Positions 44,457-55,387 of a stretch of 64,000 nucleotides of DNA are shown in pieces. Under the pieces are notes generated by a model. That model saw nothing but the letters and a program-made list of their open reading frames with translations. It did not search any database and was not told the origin of the DNA. The position numbers and the translations under genes are program-made. The stretch comes from Torymus aiolomorphi (taxonomy: Eukaryota; Arthropoda; Insecta; Hymenoptera; Torymidae). How positions within the stretch are numbered: the first letter of the stretch is position 1; each line of letters starts with the position of its first letter. Where the stretch lies: contig CM070874.1 in NCBI GenBank assembly GCA_036365515.1, positions 169,084,797 through 169,148,796 of the forward strand. The letters are read 5' to 3'.

Positions 44457-45110
44457 ATGGCACCGTAACGTGTTGGGTTTAAGGAGAAGGTTAGCGGCCG
44501 GTACATTCCAGACCGGCCTATTCAAATCGTGTTTCGTTTAAATTCGCCCGCGCGCGAATCACTGCACTGGATTAATCAGCAGACGGCCAGTGGCCATAAG
44601 CCGTTACAGCTGATAGGCGCAGTGATTAAAACTCGCCAAGTCGAGGTGCCGGGCGTAAACAAACAGACAAGAAGACTCGCGGCGCGCATAGAAACATAAA
44701 ACAAAACAGCAGATTACTTGTTTTTGTAGGTGTTTATGTTTATGCTCGGGCAGTATTGTGTATACTGGTCCCAAGCCTTTTAAACTGCTGTAAAGTCAGG
44801 GCGAGACCATTTAAACGACGATTATAGTTGCTTTCATCGTCATATGTGGCGAAATTAAATTCCTTTGTTTGACGCGAGATTTTAAGCGATTTTCACGCGA
44901 TTTTTTTTTTAGAATAGAGTGACCGTGCCTGTGCGTGCAGCCGGTCGAAAGTGAGAACACTTTCATTCCTTTTTTTTTATTGCGGGATTTAGTCAAATCG
45001 GTATCTTCGCTAAAATTTTTTTGGGGAATAGCCACGCTCTCTCCCTAGCTAGCTGCATCGAGATACGTCGTTCTCGAGCGGCTTGGGATAATTGTGTGTG
45101 GTAGTTAGGA
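44457..45110. other. GC-mixed sequence flanking the LTR
   Basis: Contains gttagcggccggtacattcc and a Lys-rich AT stretch. No gene or repeat partner was found in the window. Confidence 0.35.
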
Positions 45111-45228
45111 TTCTAACATTGTAATTTGCGTAACAGACGGCCAATTCGAGAGAGAATCTCAGCAGTTAGTTGCGCATACACACACAATTCGTCACCAAAT
45201 TGTTGTATCATCGGCCTAGCTTCACAAG

Positions 45229-45381
45229 ATGGATTCATGGACTTTAGAAGAACTAGCCGAAAGGATGGAGCATTGGCGAAAAAATTTAAAGCTAAGCTTC
45301 CAAGCTGAAATAGAAGCAAATATAGCTCTAGATTTAAGAAGCAGATATCTCGAGGAGGATTCGAGGCAAATCGCTCAATGA
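45229..45381 (+). CDS. Short ORF, 50 aa, unknown
   Basis: MDSWTLEELAERMEHWRKN... to TGA; amphipathic and helical in character. It lies between a solo LTR (43767-44456) and a longer GC-rich open frame (45443-46066), a position that would suit the start of a retroelement gag, but no gag motif is recognisable. It could be a chance frame. Confidence 0.3.
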   Translation: MDSWTLEELAERMEHWRKNLKLSFQAEIEANIALDLRSRYLEEDSRQIAQ

Positions 45382-45442
45382 CAATCCGGCCCACTTCACA
45401 CAAGAAATAAGTGGAAGTGCATGCGATCAGTTCACAAGGAGA

Positions 45443-46069
45443 GTGGAATTGAGAAATCAATATGTCAACGGAACGATCCTCAACGCAAGCGGAGCTCAAG
45501 AAGTGAACTACAACGCAGATCCCTCGACCCACAGCCTGTTTCAGCAATTGACGTCGAACAAAGCAGTCGATAACAATTTGCTGAGATCCATGAAGATACA
45601 TGTATTGCAGATTATGGATCAAAGAGCAGGCAGTCCTCCTGACGTAAGAAACGAGGCTCTCACGTCACTATGGAGCCCTTTAACTCCAGCGGGAGGACCG
45701 GATAAGGTCGAGATGCAACTAAAGTGCAGCACAGTCTGGGGGAGGGGAGATTCCCCGATCTTCTCCCAGTCCGAAGAATCCGAGAACGCGAGTTGCTCGG
45801 GGAATGCAGACCGCACATGGATTTCGGACAGCTGTGCAGCAACTTTACTATCGCCAGCCACTTCAGCATCCATCCACGAAATCGACGTCGGAGTAAGCAC
45901 AGCCTGCGGGAAGGGAGATCCTCCAAGCTTCCCCCTGTTCGCGAAGTCTGATACTTCACGTCGCTATACATTCACCATACTTCGGGGACATTGCAATAGT
46001 ATGGGAACTGTCCCCATAATAAAATGGACGAATCCACTATTTCGAGGACAAATCTATAGTCAATAAACT
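45443..46069 (+). pseudogene. Possible retroelement-derived ORF remnant
   Basis: An open frame of about 207 codons without a clear ATG at its start, compositionally unlike the AT-rich surroundings (GC-rich, even codon use). A segment is internally doubled: the phrase ggaggggagattccccgatc near 45742 recurs as gggaagggagatcctccaag near 45908. No conserved domain is recognised. The frame ends in a region (46000-46140, tgtccccataata) whose words recur near 30720-30800. Origin unknown; a decayed mobile element is the simplest guess. Confidence 0.3.
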
Positions 46070-46156
46070 GAGGGTCCATATTTGTTTAGTCACGTTAACA
46101 TAGGCCAACTCTGAGAGAAAGCTGTTGATGTCCCCATAATATAGTCAATGATCAAC

Positions 46157-46159
<3 letters not shown>

Positions 46160-46221
<62 letters not shown>
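46160..46221. repeat. TA microsatellite
   Basis: About 60 bp of pure (ta)n. Confidence 0.95.
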
Positions 46222-46222
<1 letters not shown>

Positions 46223-46480
46223 CTGAAACAGGAAACCGGAAGTGGGAAGAAATCAAAGTCTGACTATGAGAAATGGAGAAACTTTAGAATCGGAAACCAG
46301 ACATAAAATTTTTCACTATTTAATATCTCCCATATGAGAACATCTTTTTGCATAAAACTTTTTGTGCAACATAGTATAACAATAAGAAACATGTTTTTAT
46401 TTTATTTGAGTTAATATAAAAGCGTTGAGAATTGCAGTAAATATTTGAATTTCTCGGACACCCATTTCAAAGTATATCAT

Positions 46481-46604
46481 CACGCGGTCTCGTCATAAGG
46501 CTCGTCTATACTTGCCTTCTGAACGCTACCGCGTTCCTTGATCACGCGGTCTCGTCATAAGGCTCGTCTATACTTGCCTTCGGAACGCTACCGCGTTCCT
46601 TGAT
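46481..46604 (+). repeat. 62-bp unit duplicated in tandem
   Basis: cacgcggtctcgtcataagg starts at 46481 and again at 46543. The two units differ at one base (cttctgaacg against cttcggaacg), so the duplication is recent. Confidence 0.9.
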
Positions 46605-47686
46605 ACAATAGAACACAAACTGATCGTGTAAACAAAATGTAAAAATTGCAATTATTTCTAAATTATAATATTGAAATTATACCCAAACAAATTAAAAATT
46701 AATCAATTATAATATTGAAAATTATAAACAAATAAATATAATAATAGGCAATAAAAATTATAAAATTGTAAGTTCAATTCTTCATCACGGTAATACAATT
46801 AATAACGGACATTATACTAATATATTAATGAATAATGATAAATATATTCAAATAAATGATAAAATAAACAACGATTGTCGTCGCCTCTTTAATTTTGATT
46901 ATAAATTAAAGCAAGGTGAGCGCGCGGAGAATGGAGTCAGTCGAGTTTAGGAAGGTCAATAGGTAGGGAGAGCACGAGGCGCAGGTGATAAAGAACTCTC
47001 GTTTTATAATGTAGAAAAAGAAAAATTTATTGACTAAAATTCGGTGTATGTTTGTGTAAAAGAAAGTGAAGCTATTAGAACGTGAAGGGCTGTGGCAAGT
47101 CGACCGAGAGCGCGCGTAATACGGGTATAGTACCTGGAGGGCTCCGATCGAGGAGGCGGGCGTCCTCGCTGTTGGTCACGACCAAAAAGGAAGGAGTACG
47201 AGGGAAGCTCGCGCGTTCCATGAACCACGCTCCATAAGCCCACGAGGGGGCGAGTAGGTATCGCGACGACGGTCAGGTGCGAGTCCGTCTTAACCGCGGT
47301 AAATTTAAATGATCGCGAACAACGATTTAAAATGGATAAATAATGTTACAGAATTTTATGGTATATTTTTAGAAGAAATAAATAATAATTAATGCATAAT
47401 AATCAAACTTTTTACTTCTAAATTTTGCCCAATATATAATTAAAATAAAATAATCCACACGTAAGAATAATTAAAATATTTAAATTATATATAAAAACAA
47501 ACCGTTCTCAATAAATTGAAATTTCAGAAAACTGTTCAAAAAATTTTGAAAATTTTCAATCTTAAATATCTTTGAAAATAATCGACCAATCATGATCAAA
47601 TTTTTTACACATATTGCCTATCTCAAATGCAAATTCATCTATAAATTTCAGGATAATGCATCCACATGTTCTCGAGAAATTACGAT
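46605..47686. other. AT-rich sequence with a GC-richer island
   Basis: A GC-rich patch at about 46910-47300 holds a 69-codon minus-strand frame with no recognised domain. The rest is AT-rich, with no repeats traced. Confidence 0.4.
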
Positions 47687-50074
47687 CTAGTCTCATCTAT
47701 TCAATAAGCACTCTTTACAAATGGTAATAATTTTTTTCGTGACTGTATAAATAATAATATTGTTAATATAAAACTTTCTACGAAAGTATAAAATAAGGCA
47801 AGTATAGACGTTTTTTCTGTATAATCTATAAAATAATATTATTTATGATTTCTTAAAATAAATCAATTAATACCAGTCAAAAAGTCTTTCACTTCATTAA
47901 GTCATTATATGCTGAAAAAATTATATGTAAATAATTACATTCAAATTGTTCATTGTAAATCAAATAAACGAAAGTTATGAAATCAATTACCGATAGTCAA
48001 GTAATGCAAACAATTCTCCGAAACAACTGTATGACTGCTCTCAGAAATGTATTCAAATTTGTTCATTTTTCTATACAAATTAAACACAAGAAAGTATTGA
48101 AATCAATTTATTGTAGTCAAGTACCCATAAGTTAACTTGACTGATATAACTTTTCGTACCTTGTGTGTAAAATTACATTTTACGCCAACGTTATGTAACT
48201 TCAAAAATATTCAGCCAGCGGGCATAAAGTATTACCTAACGTCTAAGAGGCACAATAGCTCACATACTCCTACAAAACCTTATAGAACCTACGCACTTTA
48301 CGCCCGTGTGGGTGATAATTATTTTATAACTATTATGCCTTCTTTTCATTTCTAAAATTAATAAGAATTTATACAAATATTTAGGAAAAGTCGAAGCCTA
48401 TATAAAAAAATTACATAGTTACTCTACACATCCCTATTTTTCATTATTCTTTCTCAATTTTGAACTTTCTATAATATTACGCATCTTGGGAGGACAAGGG
48501 AAGTCTATAGAGATGCTCCAGCAGGGGTGAACATCCAATCTCCCACACATACTTGGCGGGCCCGACGGTTCAAGGTGTAGATATGGTCAATTTCATATAA
48601 ATATTCATATGTTTAAAGATAAAATGTATAAATTGGTTGCAACTACATATTAAATACTGATCCATGAATCTAACAATCGGTTTTTAAATAGAAATTGCAA
48701 ACCCGCGTGAAAATATATGAGATCTCCTATGAGATTTCATATGAGATCCCATAATATATAAAATTGCAGATAACATCACACATATATATGAAATCTCATG
48801 AGATCTAATGTTTGAGATACTCAGATGAGATCTGATATGATATTTACACGAGGGAAAAGGATAAAAAATAGGAGGCTTCTAAAATGGTTAGTAAAATCTA
48901 AAGCACTTTTGAGTAGATTTTTTAGTAGAATTTATATATGCATTTTTATTTCATTCCTGTGTAAAAGCGACGGACATACGGAATAATATTTTCGGTAATG
49001 TAAGTAAATCATGAGATTCGGCACATACGAAGGGATGATATATTTAAACAGTATAAACTAAAAATTAGAGCCATTATAATTATTTATTAATTATAGTGGA
49101 CTTATAGGTATAAAAATTTTTCATGAATTTATACAAAAATTTAGAATTCTTTACAAAGCCCATCGGTAAACTGCAAACCGCCGGGCCCGCCAAGTATGTG
49201 TGGGAGATTGGATGTTCACCCCTGCTGGAGCACCTCTATAGACTTCCCTTGTCCTCCCAAGATGCGTAATATTATAGAAAGTTCAAAATTGAGAAAGAAT
49301 AATGAAAAATAGGGATGTGTAGAGTAACTATGTAATTTTTTTATATAGGCTTCGACTTTTCCTAAATATTTGTATAAATTCTTATTAATTTTAGAAATGA
49401 AAAGAAGGCATAATAGTTATAAAATAATTATCACCCACACGGGCGTAAAGTGCGTAGGTTCTATAAGGTTTTGTAGGAGTATGTGAGCTATTGTGCCTCT
49501 TAGACGTTAGGTAATACTTTATGCCCGCTGGCTGAATATTTTTGAAGTTACATAACGTTGGCGTAAAATGTAATTTTACACGCAAGGTACGAAAAGTTCT
49601 ATTATGTCAGTCAAGTTAACTTATGGGTACTTGACTACAATAAATTGATTTCAATACTTTCTTGTGTTTAATTTGTATAGAAAAATGAACAAATTTGAAT
49701 ACATTTCTGAGAGCAGTCATACAGTTGTTTCGGAGAATTGTTTGCATTACTTGACTATCGGTAATTGATTTCATAACTTTCGTTTATTTGATTTACAATG
49801 AACAATTTGAATGTAATTATTTACATATAATTTTTTCAGCATATAATGACTTAATGAAGTGAAAGACTTTTTGACTGGTAAATACCATTTAATATTTGAT
49901 TTATTTTAAAAAATCATAAATAATATTATTTTATAGATTATACAGAAAAACGTCTATACTTGCCTTATTTTATACTTTCGTAGAAAGTTTTATATTAACA
50001 ATATTATTATTTATACAGTCACGAAAAAAATTATTACCATTTGTAAAGAGTGCTTATTGAATAGATGAGACTAG
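47687..50074. mobile_element. 2.4-kb element with about 850-bp inverted arms and CTAG ends
   Basis: ctagtctcatctattcaata at the left equals the reverse complement of tattgaatagatgagactag at the right. The arms (about 47687-48540 and 49195-50074) remain almost identical, including tctacgaaagtataaaataa and cttgggaggacaagggaagt. The centre (48541-49194) includes a degenerate acccgcgtgaaaatat / gagatctc piece. No transposase is present, so it is probably non-autonomous. Both arms carry the same small open frame. The CTAG edges resemble those of the 2647-8056 element. Confidence 0.8.
48137..48355 (+). other. Mirrored small ORF in the left arm (72 codons)
   Basis: Encodes a peptide ending YFITIMPSFHF. 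The identical 64 C-terminal codons are present inverted at 49391-49585 in the right arm. Conservation may only reflect recent arm duplication or conversion. No domain recognised. Confidence 0.3.
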
Positions 50075-50640
50075 AAGAATTAAAAGGACTAGACAAATTG
50101 TGTTGTCAGAACGTACTTAAAAAATTAGCTTTTAAAAAACGTGTTAATTGTTTTTAAAAAATATTTAAGTTCTCATTAAAGTTTTTAGTACTCAGTTTGA
50201 CGAATGTTGAGATAGCGGGAGAGAGAGAGGGTGAGAGTGACAGGGGGAAAAAGAGAGGGAGTTATTTCTACTTTAATTTAGATACATGTATAAATCACAA
50301 AATATTTTCGTAAAAAATGTTAATGCTTTCTTTTTATACCCCTTCTACAACCTCACGCAAAAACTGTGCGTGCACCCAAAAATTACTAGATCTTGCTGTA
50401 ACTTCAAACATGATTGGTTGATACACTGTTCTTGTATAGATAAAACTTTTGAAATCTTCCACCCTGGGAAAATCATACATGAGAATAACTGAGCACTTTT
50501 ATTTGTTGAAAATTCACAATAACACATCCTTTTCGCTTTTTTCATTTGACATAATCTTTTATGACATATAAGTTAGATGTAAGTTCTTGAAATTATTATT
50601 GATTGAAACTACGTAAATTATTAACTCAGCATTATAAGTA
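50075..50640. other. AT-rich spacer
   Basis: Includes aaaatatttaagttctcatt near 50157, similar to aaatatttaggttc at 34250, and a purine-rich patch gggagagagagagggtgaga. No gene. Confidence 0.45.
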
Positions 50641-50689
50641 GTAGGGGGACGCTTTTTCCAGACACCGGTGACGTTAGCGTCGGCGGCGG

Positions 50690-51300
50690 TCCCGGCGCGG
50701 GGGGACTATTTTGGTGGGTGTGTCTCGGTCTGTGTGCTCGGGCCGGGGGACGTTTTTGGAAGGCTGGAGTGGAGGGGATCGCGGGAGGAGAAAATGGGTG
50801 AAGTGGAAGAGTGTACGGTGGGAGGAGGGGGTGGTGGGTGGTAAGTGCAAAATTTTGTAAAAAATTTGCGAAGAGTGGAAAAGAGGAGAGGAGATGGGTG
50901 GGAGAGAGTGTAGGTGGGTGGCGGGGAGGGAGGATGGTGGTTGCGAATTTTTGCGAAAATTTGCAGAGTGGAAAATGGATGAGGAGATGGGTGGGAGTGA
51001 GAGCGGGAGGCTGGTGGGTGGGTCAGTTGGTGTTTGCGAATTTTTGCAAAAATTTGCAAAGAGAGGAAAAGTGATGCGGGGGTATATGGGAGTGAGTGTA
51101 GGTGGGTGGAGGGTGGTGTTTGGAAATATTGTGAAAATTTGCAAAAATTTGCAAAAAGTGAAAAAGAGGAGGGCGCACCAGCGGCAGTGGGGCGAGTGGG
51201 TGTAAGGTGGGTGGACGGCATTTATGGAATGAGATGTAAAGGACGTAAGGCGGGAGTGCGAGGGCAGGTGAGTTATATTTAAAAGATTGTAACAGAAGAG
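50690..51300 (+). repeat. Strongly G-rich (plus strand) degenerate tandem array
   Basis: The plus strand is almost free of C. Units of roughly 95-115 bp alternate a gcgaatttttgcgaaaattt phrase with gagatgggtgggagtgagtg, starting near 50840, 50945, 51035 and 51130. Pro/Ser-rich frames on the minus strand (50674-51221) overlap in two phases and reflect this composition. Confidence 0.75.
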
Positions 51301-51939
51301 TAGGAATGGGTATGGCTATTGAGGCAAAGTGTGGGGTGAATGAGGTGGACGGGAGAAGGGTGCTTTGAGGGAGTCAAAAGAAAATTTTTGGAAAGTCGTC
51401 TCTACAAGGTTACAGCCATAAGGAAATGAGTCGGTCGGCGAATGATCACATGGACACGTGCTGTCATAGAATTGAAAATTTATGGAGACTGGAGCGTATA
51501 CCGAGGGATGTGTTTATTTTAAGAGAGCATTGCGGGAGTCGAAAGAAAATTTTCCGAAAGACTTCACTAGAAAATTAACCATATAAGGAAATGAGCAGGT
51601 CGGTGCAAGATGAGACACGCACGTACAAGCACGTACGCGTACGTACACGCACATGCAGTAATAAAATTGATAATTTACGAGGACGGGAACATGCATCTTC
51701 TAACTAGGGAAGCCACGTGTGCTTGGTGAGAGTGTGGGAGAGAAAATTTGGTGTGATTTTGTAGCTACCGGTGTCATTTTAAAACTTAAAAGATTTGATA
51801 ATTTGTGGGATAGTCGTGTGTATTTTTTGGAGTGGATAAGAGATGTGGAAAATGTATTTCTAAGAATAATAATAAGAAGGTTTGCGAAATGAAAATGACA
51901 AACTCTATCATTTTTTCTGTTGTTTATTCAAATCACATA

Positions 51940-51940
<1 letters not shown>
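51301..51940. other. Unassigned sequence with a diverged doubled phrase
   Basis: gggagtcaaaagaaaatttt near 51368 and gggagtcgaaagaaaatttt near 51534, each followed by ccgaaag-like or ggaaag and ataaggaaatgag, indicate a diverged duplication of about 165 bp. A short run of cgtacg repeats lies at about 51628-51650. Confidence 0.5.

Positions 51941-51941
<1 letters not shown>

Positions 51942-52016
<75 letters not shown>
51942..52016. repeat. TA microsatellite
   Basis: About 75 bp of (ta)n just downstream of the stop codon of the minus-strand ORF at 52041-52907. Confidence 0.95.
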
Positions 52017-52018
<2 letters not shown>

Positions 52019-52040
52019 AAATATTTTTTAATACATAGAA

Positions 52041-52907
52041 TTATACAAAATGTTTTTCAGAATTTAAATTTATGATATCCACATTTTCGTGAGAATGTTC
52101 CTCCATAATTTCTTGGCACAATAGTTCCATACAGAACGATGTCAACTCGTGGAACACTATTTCAAAATAATGTTCGAGGAATACAGTTTCGGTGTTAAGT
52201 TTTTGCTTAATTTTTTCCTTTATTTCTACAGCATTTTCTATTAAAATTGTTTTTGCTTTAAAGATTAAACTGGTTTTGTCTAGATTAGACTCCTTTAATA
52301 CGATATTTTCTACTTCTTCACGGATAAACTCTTTGCATCTGTTGACTAATGCAGAGATGCGATCTATGCGTCGAAATCGTTCTTCGACGCAGACGGCAAC
52401 ATTCTTTAACCCATGGAAGGTTCGTTTTCGCATGACCATGGACGGTACAAACAATTTACTTTTTCTATGACTGCATCTATCTTCTTTGATATATTTATCG
52501 AAAACAATAGTTTTAGTTCCGTAAGATGTAGTAAAAAGTATATCTATTTCGTCAACTCGAAAGTGATTATACTCTTTACGATTGGCTCTATTATCGTCAC
52601 TTTTGAAATATGAATCAATATCCGGGAAAAAATTTTGAATGTTTGTCCAAGTGTCTGACTCGAACTGCAATCCTTGAGAATAATGTGAATTCAAAAGCAC
52701 AATCGCTGGTTTGAATCTTTTTGTTTTTTGTATATATAGTAATCCAACAGCAATTTTCTTCGTGTTCGAATTATTGAGTGGGTATACTGTGGTGAGGATA
52801 TGTAAATTTGTCGATTTTAAATCATCCACGGCCTCTGCCATGACTATTTTTCTCTTTTTCTCTTGGCTGTTACGGGTATTTTTCTCACCGACCATCGCTT
52901 GAGCCAT
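52041..52907 (-). CDS. Intact 288-aa protein, unknown function
   Basis: The longest uninterrupted frame in the window after the Penelope-like, Tnp2-like and transposon frames. It starts MAQAMVGEKNTRNSQEKKRK; a second ATG at codon 23 (MAEAVDDLK) is also possible. It has no signal peptide or membrane segment. The N-terminal part is basic and disordered; the middle looks alpha/beta (KKIAVGLLYIQK, FKPAIVLLNSHYSQGLQFES, FTTSYGTKTIVFDKYI); the C-terminal third is helical and charged (AVEIKEKIKQKL, EHYFEIVFHELTSF). I know no family with confidence. It points away from the virus-like fragments at 53967-57767 and could belong with them, which is inference. A TA microsatellite follows its stop. Confidence 0.6.
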   Translation of the reverse strand: MAQAMVGEKNTRNSQEKKRKIVMAEAVDDLKSTNLHILTTVYPLNNSNTKKIAVGLLYIQKTKRFKPAIVLLNSHYSQGLQFESDTWTNIQNFFPDIDSYFKSDDNRANRKEYNHFRVDEIDILFTTSYGTKTIVFDKYIKEDRCSHRKSKLFVPSMVMRKRTFHGLKNVAVCVEERFRRIDRISALVNRCKEFIREEVENIVLKESNLDKTSLIFKAKTILIENAVEIKEKIKQKLNTETVFLEHYFEIVFHELTSFCMELLCQEIMEEHSHENVDIINLNSEKHFV

Positions 52908-53966
52908 AGCTAAATTTTCACACGATTGTAATGTATGAAGACACTTGAAACCTCTAATGCACGGTCCACTTGTACGTTTAAGGCGTTAAAATGACTTTCG
53001 ACTGGAGTCAGGTTATAGAGCACGAGCCTGTTGTCAAGCGGCACGTGTGTGAGATGTTAGCGAGTAAGAGCGTAGTGCACGACTGTGCAGCTCGTCTGTA
53101 AGAGGACACCGTCGGTGTCTTAGGCAGTCGGAAGACCATGTGTTTTAAAAATAGACCGGTGGGGGTGCATCGTTCCCTGCTCAAGCCGCACGCTGCGCTA
53201 TCCTGAGATTGGAAAATTGGAAATCTGGTTGTCGTAAAATAGTTTGATATTGGCCGGAAGCGATGAGATTTATTACGCTAACTGAAAATGTACAAGATTT
53301 CGCTTTCGGTATTACTACTCGGGAGCTTGGGAAAAAAGAACTGCGATCAGTGGGAAAGTTAGCATCTTAGGGCTGAAAGGTAGTGAGGATTTGGTGTATA
53401 AGATAGTGCGCAACCCTCCAGAAGAAAACAGTCTCTTTTAAATTCTCGAGGTTTGTCGATATCGGTAGGCGTGTGTGTTTTCGATAATATACCGAAAATG
53501 AATACATTATGTGGTGTTGTGTCGCGTTGTGCCACGTTCGCCTGCATAACACAGGAGTGGGCTCGTGTCAAATACACACAGGAGTGGTTTGCGAGCATCG
53601 AGGAAATGTCGCAAACCGCACTGATCGAGCAGTGAAATTTTCAGCCGTATTAGTGGCGTGTAGGTGGCTACGCTGTACGAAATCTGTTTAACAGATTGCG
53701 AGGCAGCGGTATTGGTGGCTGGTGATGTAGTTATAAACACACCGGCGAGTAAAGAAGCGTACATGGAACGCTTTTTAAAACATTATTACGATATTTGTAA
53801 GTATAAAACCTGTAATATTTAATAGCATATTCAAATGATTTTTTTTCCTCACTAATCATTTTCAGTGTTTTTAGTATATTCGATGCTGATTCGTGATGAT
53901 CGTCACACCCAGCAGGGTGAGCTCAACCGGAATAAGTGAATAGCGCTTAGAGTGTCTCGGCGTTAC
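52908..53966. other. Intergenic, GC-mixed
   Basis: Open frames on both strands between 53350 and 53770 overlap and contradict each other. A short frame MERFLKHYYDIC at 53764 runs into a gtaagtat donor-like site and could be a small first exon. No firm gene. Confidence 0.35.
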
Positions 53967-54683
53967 ATGGATACTCAGAAGGGGCACACGAGTCCTGAAG
54001 GTGACATGTCAGAGAGCGAAAGCGAGGTTAAAGATCTCATACAGACTGTGGCTGTTCCGCCGAAAAGGAGAAAACCACATGACGCCGGGCCCTCGGGAGT
54101 TGGTCAGAATAGTTCAACTAATGACAAAGAGATTCGTACGGCGATAACTCATGGTAAGTTATTTAATGTTTTTTAAAATAAAATAAAAAAAAAATTAATA
54201 ACCTTCGTTATTTATTTAAAGTTTTTGGAAACATTCCGGTGTTTGGCGGTTTAAATAGTTTACGGGAAACAGCTTGCAAAGTATCTGGTTGGATATCTGC
54301 ACAGGTGTTTAAAGTACCCAATTTTTATCCTCCATCGTATGAGAAGGTTTTAAGAGCTTTCGAATCGATGGGTGGGGACGCTGAAGAATTAAAATTGTTA
54401 GTTATTTTGCATTTTATACTTAAAATATTGTTTTAAAAACAGTTATTAAACACGAAACTTGTTGATTTACAGATAGAAGAAGCATCGTTGACACAACAGG
54501 AATGGTAGTGAGGTCGATCGCAGCAGCAACAATATCTACAGTACCAGAGGCAACAACAGCAACAACAACAACGGCAAAAACAACCACAAGCAGCGATATC
54601 ACCGGCTATAGAAGTGATAGAGGCAGTAGATCGCGAGCTAGCATCTACTAATATTGAAACGCCAGCTAAACTCTTAGATAAAG
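53967..54683 (+). pseudogene. Spliced virus-like or element gene, unknown, with two stops
   Basis: Exon 1 (53967-54153) starts MDTQKGHTSPEGDMSESE, has PPKRRK (nuclear-signal-like) and ends at GTAAGT in phase 1. Exon 2 (54222-54400) reads GNIPVFGGLNSLRETACKVS and ISAQVFKVPNFYPPSYEKVL. Exon 3 (from 54473) reads IEEASLTQQEW, then two consecutive in-frame stops (TAG TGA at 54506-54511), after which the same frame stays open through a Gln-rich tract (QQQQYLQYQRQ) and ETPAKLLDK to a possible donor at 54684. The stops may be mutations, or the first may be the true end. It is followed at once by DNA polymerase fragments. No family is recognised. Confidence 0.45.
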
Positions 54684-54742
54684 GTAAAATAATAGTATTT
54701 AGTAATAGCGAGCGATATAATAAAAAATTTAGAAAAACTGCG

Positions 54743-54932
54743 CGCGAAAGTTTAATTTAAAAAAAGAATTACGCGAATATTGTATACAGGATGTTAAAAT
54801 ATTAAGAGAGGCTTGCATGAAATTTAGAAAAATTTTTTTAGACGTAGGTAATGTGGACTCGTTTACGGAAACTTGTCTCAGGTGTACCAAAATTTTATGC
54901 TTATCGTGTACGTACCCCACAAGGCACAACAC
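54743..54932 (+). pseudogene. Protein-primed type B DNA polymerase fragment: Exo III region
   Basis: The frame has ELREYCIQDVKILREACMKF. This fits the Exo III signature (Tyr-x3-Asp) and the following Cys/Phe-rich helix typical of protein-primed family B polymerases of Polintons/Mavericks, adintoviruses and related insect elements. Catalytic polymerase motifs that should follow by several hundred residues are absent. The frame instead runs into the C-terminal segment at about 54870, in a different phase. It is an old, non-functional copy. The 3'-5' exonuclease N-terminal part is also not seen. Confidence 0.6.
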
Positions 54933-55324
54933 ACGATACGTGTAAAATTAAAGGTGTTCGTATAAATTACCAAAACTCGCTTAAAATAAATTTCGACACA
55001 GTAGTATCACTTATAAAAAACCGCAACAGAATACCCGAAGAAAAAAATATTATACAAGTTCAATCGCGCGATAAAACATACGGCTACACACGACGTAATT
55101 TCATGCGAGGAGACAAAAACTTGCTCGGTAGTTTTGAAAAAGTGAAGTTTGATATCAGATACAACCTGTTATCCATACGGGTTTCGAGAAAGGTGAATAA
55201 TTTTCCATTCGTTTTCTTTCATAGATACAGAAAATTTCTACAACTCCAAAGAAAACCAAAGTGTTGTTCAAGACACAACTGCAAAGTGTCTAATTGCGTT
55301 TTTTACCCTCAGTACAAAAAATAA
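54851..55324 (+). pseudogene. Protein-primed type B DNA polymerase fragment: C-terminal tail
   Basis: Contains LVSGVPKFYAYRVRTPQG, then TCKIKGVRINYQNSLKINF and a tail with IQVQSRDKTYGYTRRNFMR. The order Ser-Gly-x-Pro-Lys-x-Tyr-Ala-Tyr, then CKIKG...NY.NS..INF is what I know as the C-terminal end of Polinton/adintovirus-type PolB. After about codon 110 the frame changes character (Cys-rich KPKCCSRHNCKVSNC) and may belong to the neighbouring unknown gene. The palm and thumb between this and the Exo III piece are deleted, so no active enzyme can be made. Confidence 0.6.
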
Positions 55325-55387
55325 TTAGAAGGGTTAGCATGGCATAGCGTTATACACACGTTAATTTTATTAAAATCCAAGCGAAAA

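Noticed and set aside
41316..44525. Paired 60-155-codon frames
   Set aside because: They are mirror images within two inverted LTR copies, without retroelement motifs.
50674..51221. Two overlapping Pro/Ser-rich minus-strand frames of 156 and 171 codons
   Set aside because: Produced by the C-depleted G-rich tandem array; both phases are open for the same reason.
53359..53764. Four overlapping 60-85-codon frames
   Set aside because: Contradictory strands and phases, no motif; only a short possible first exon at 53764 was noted.
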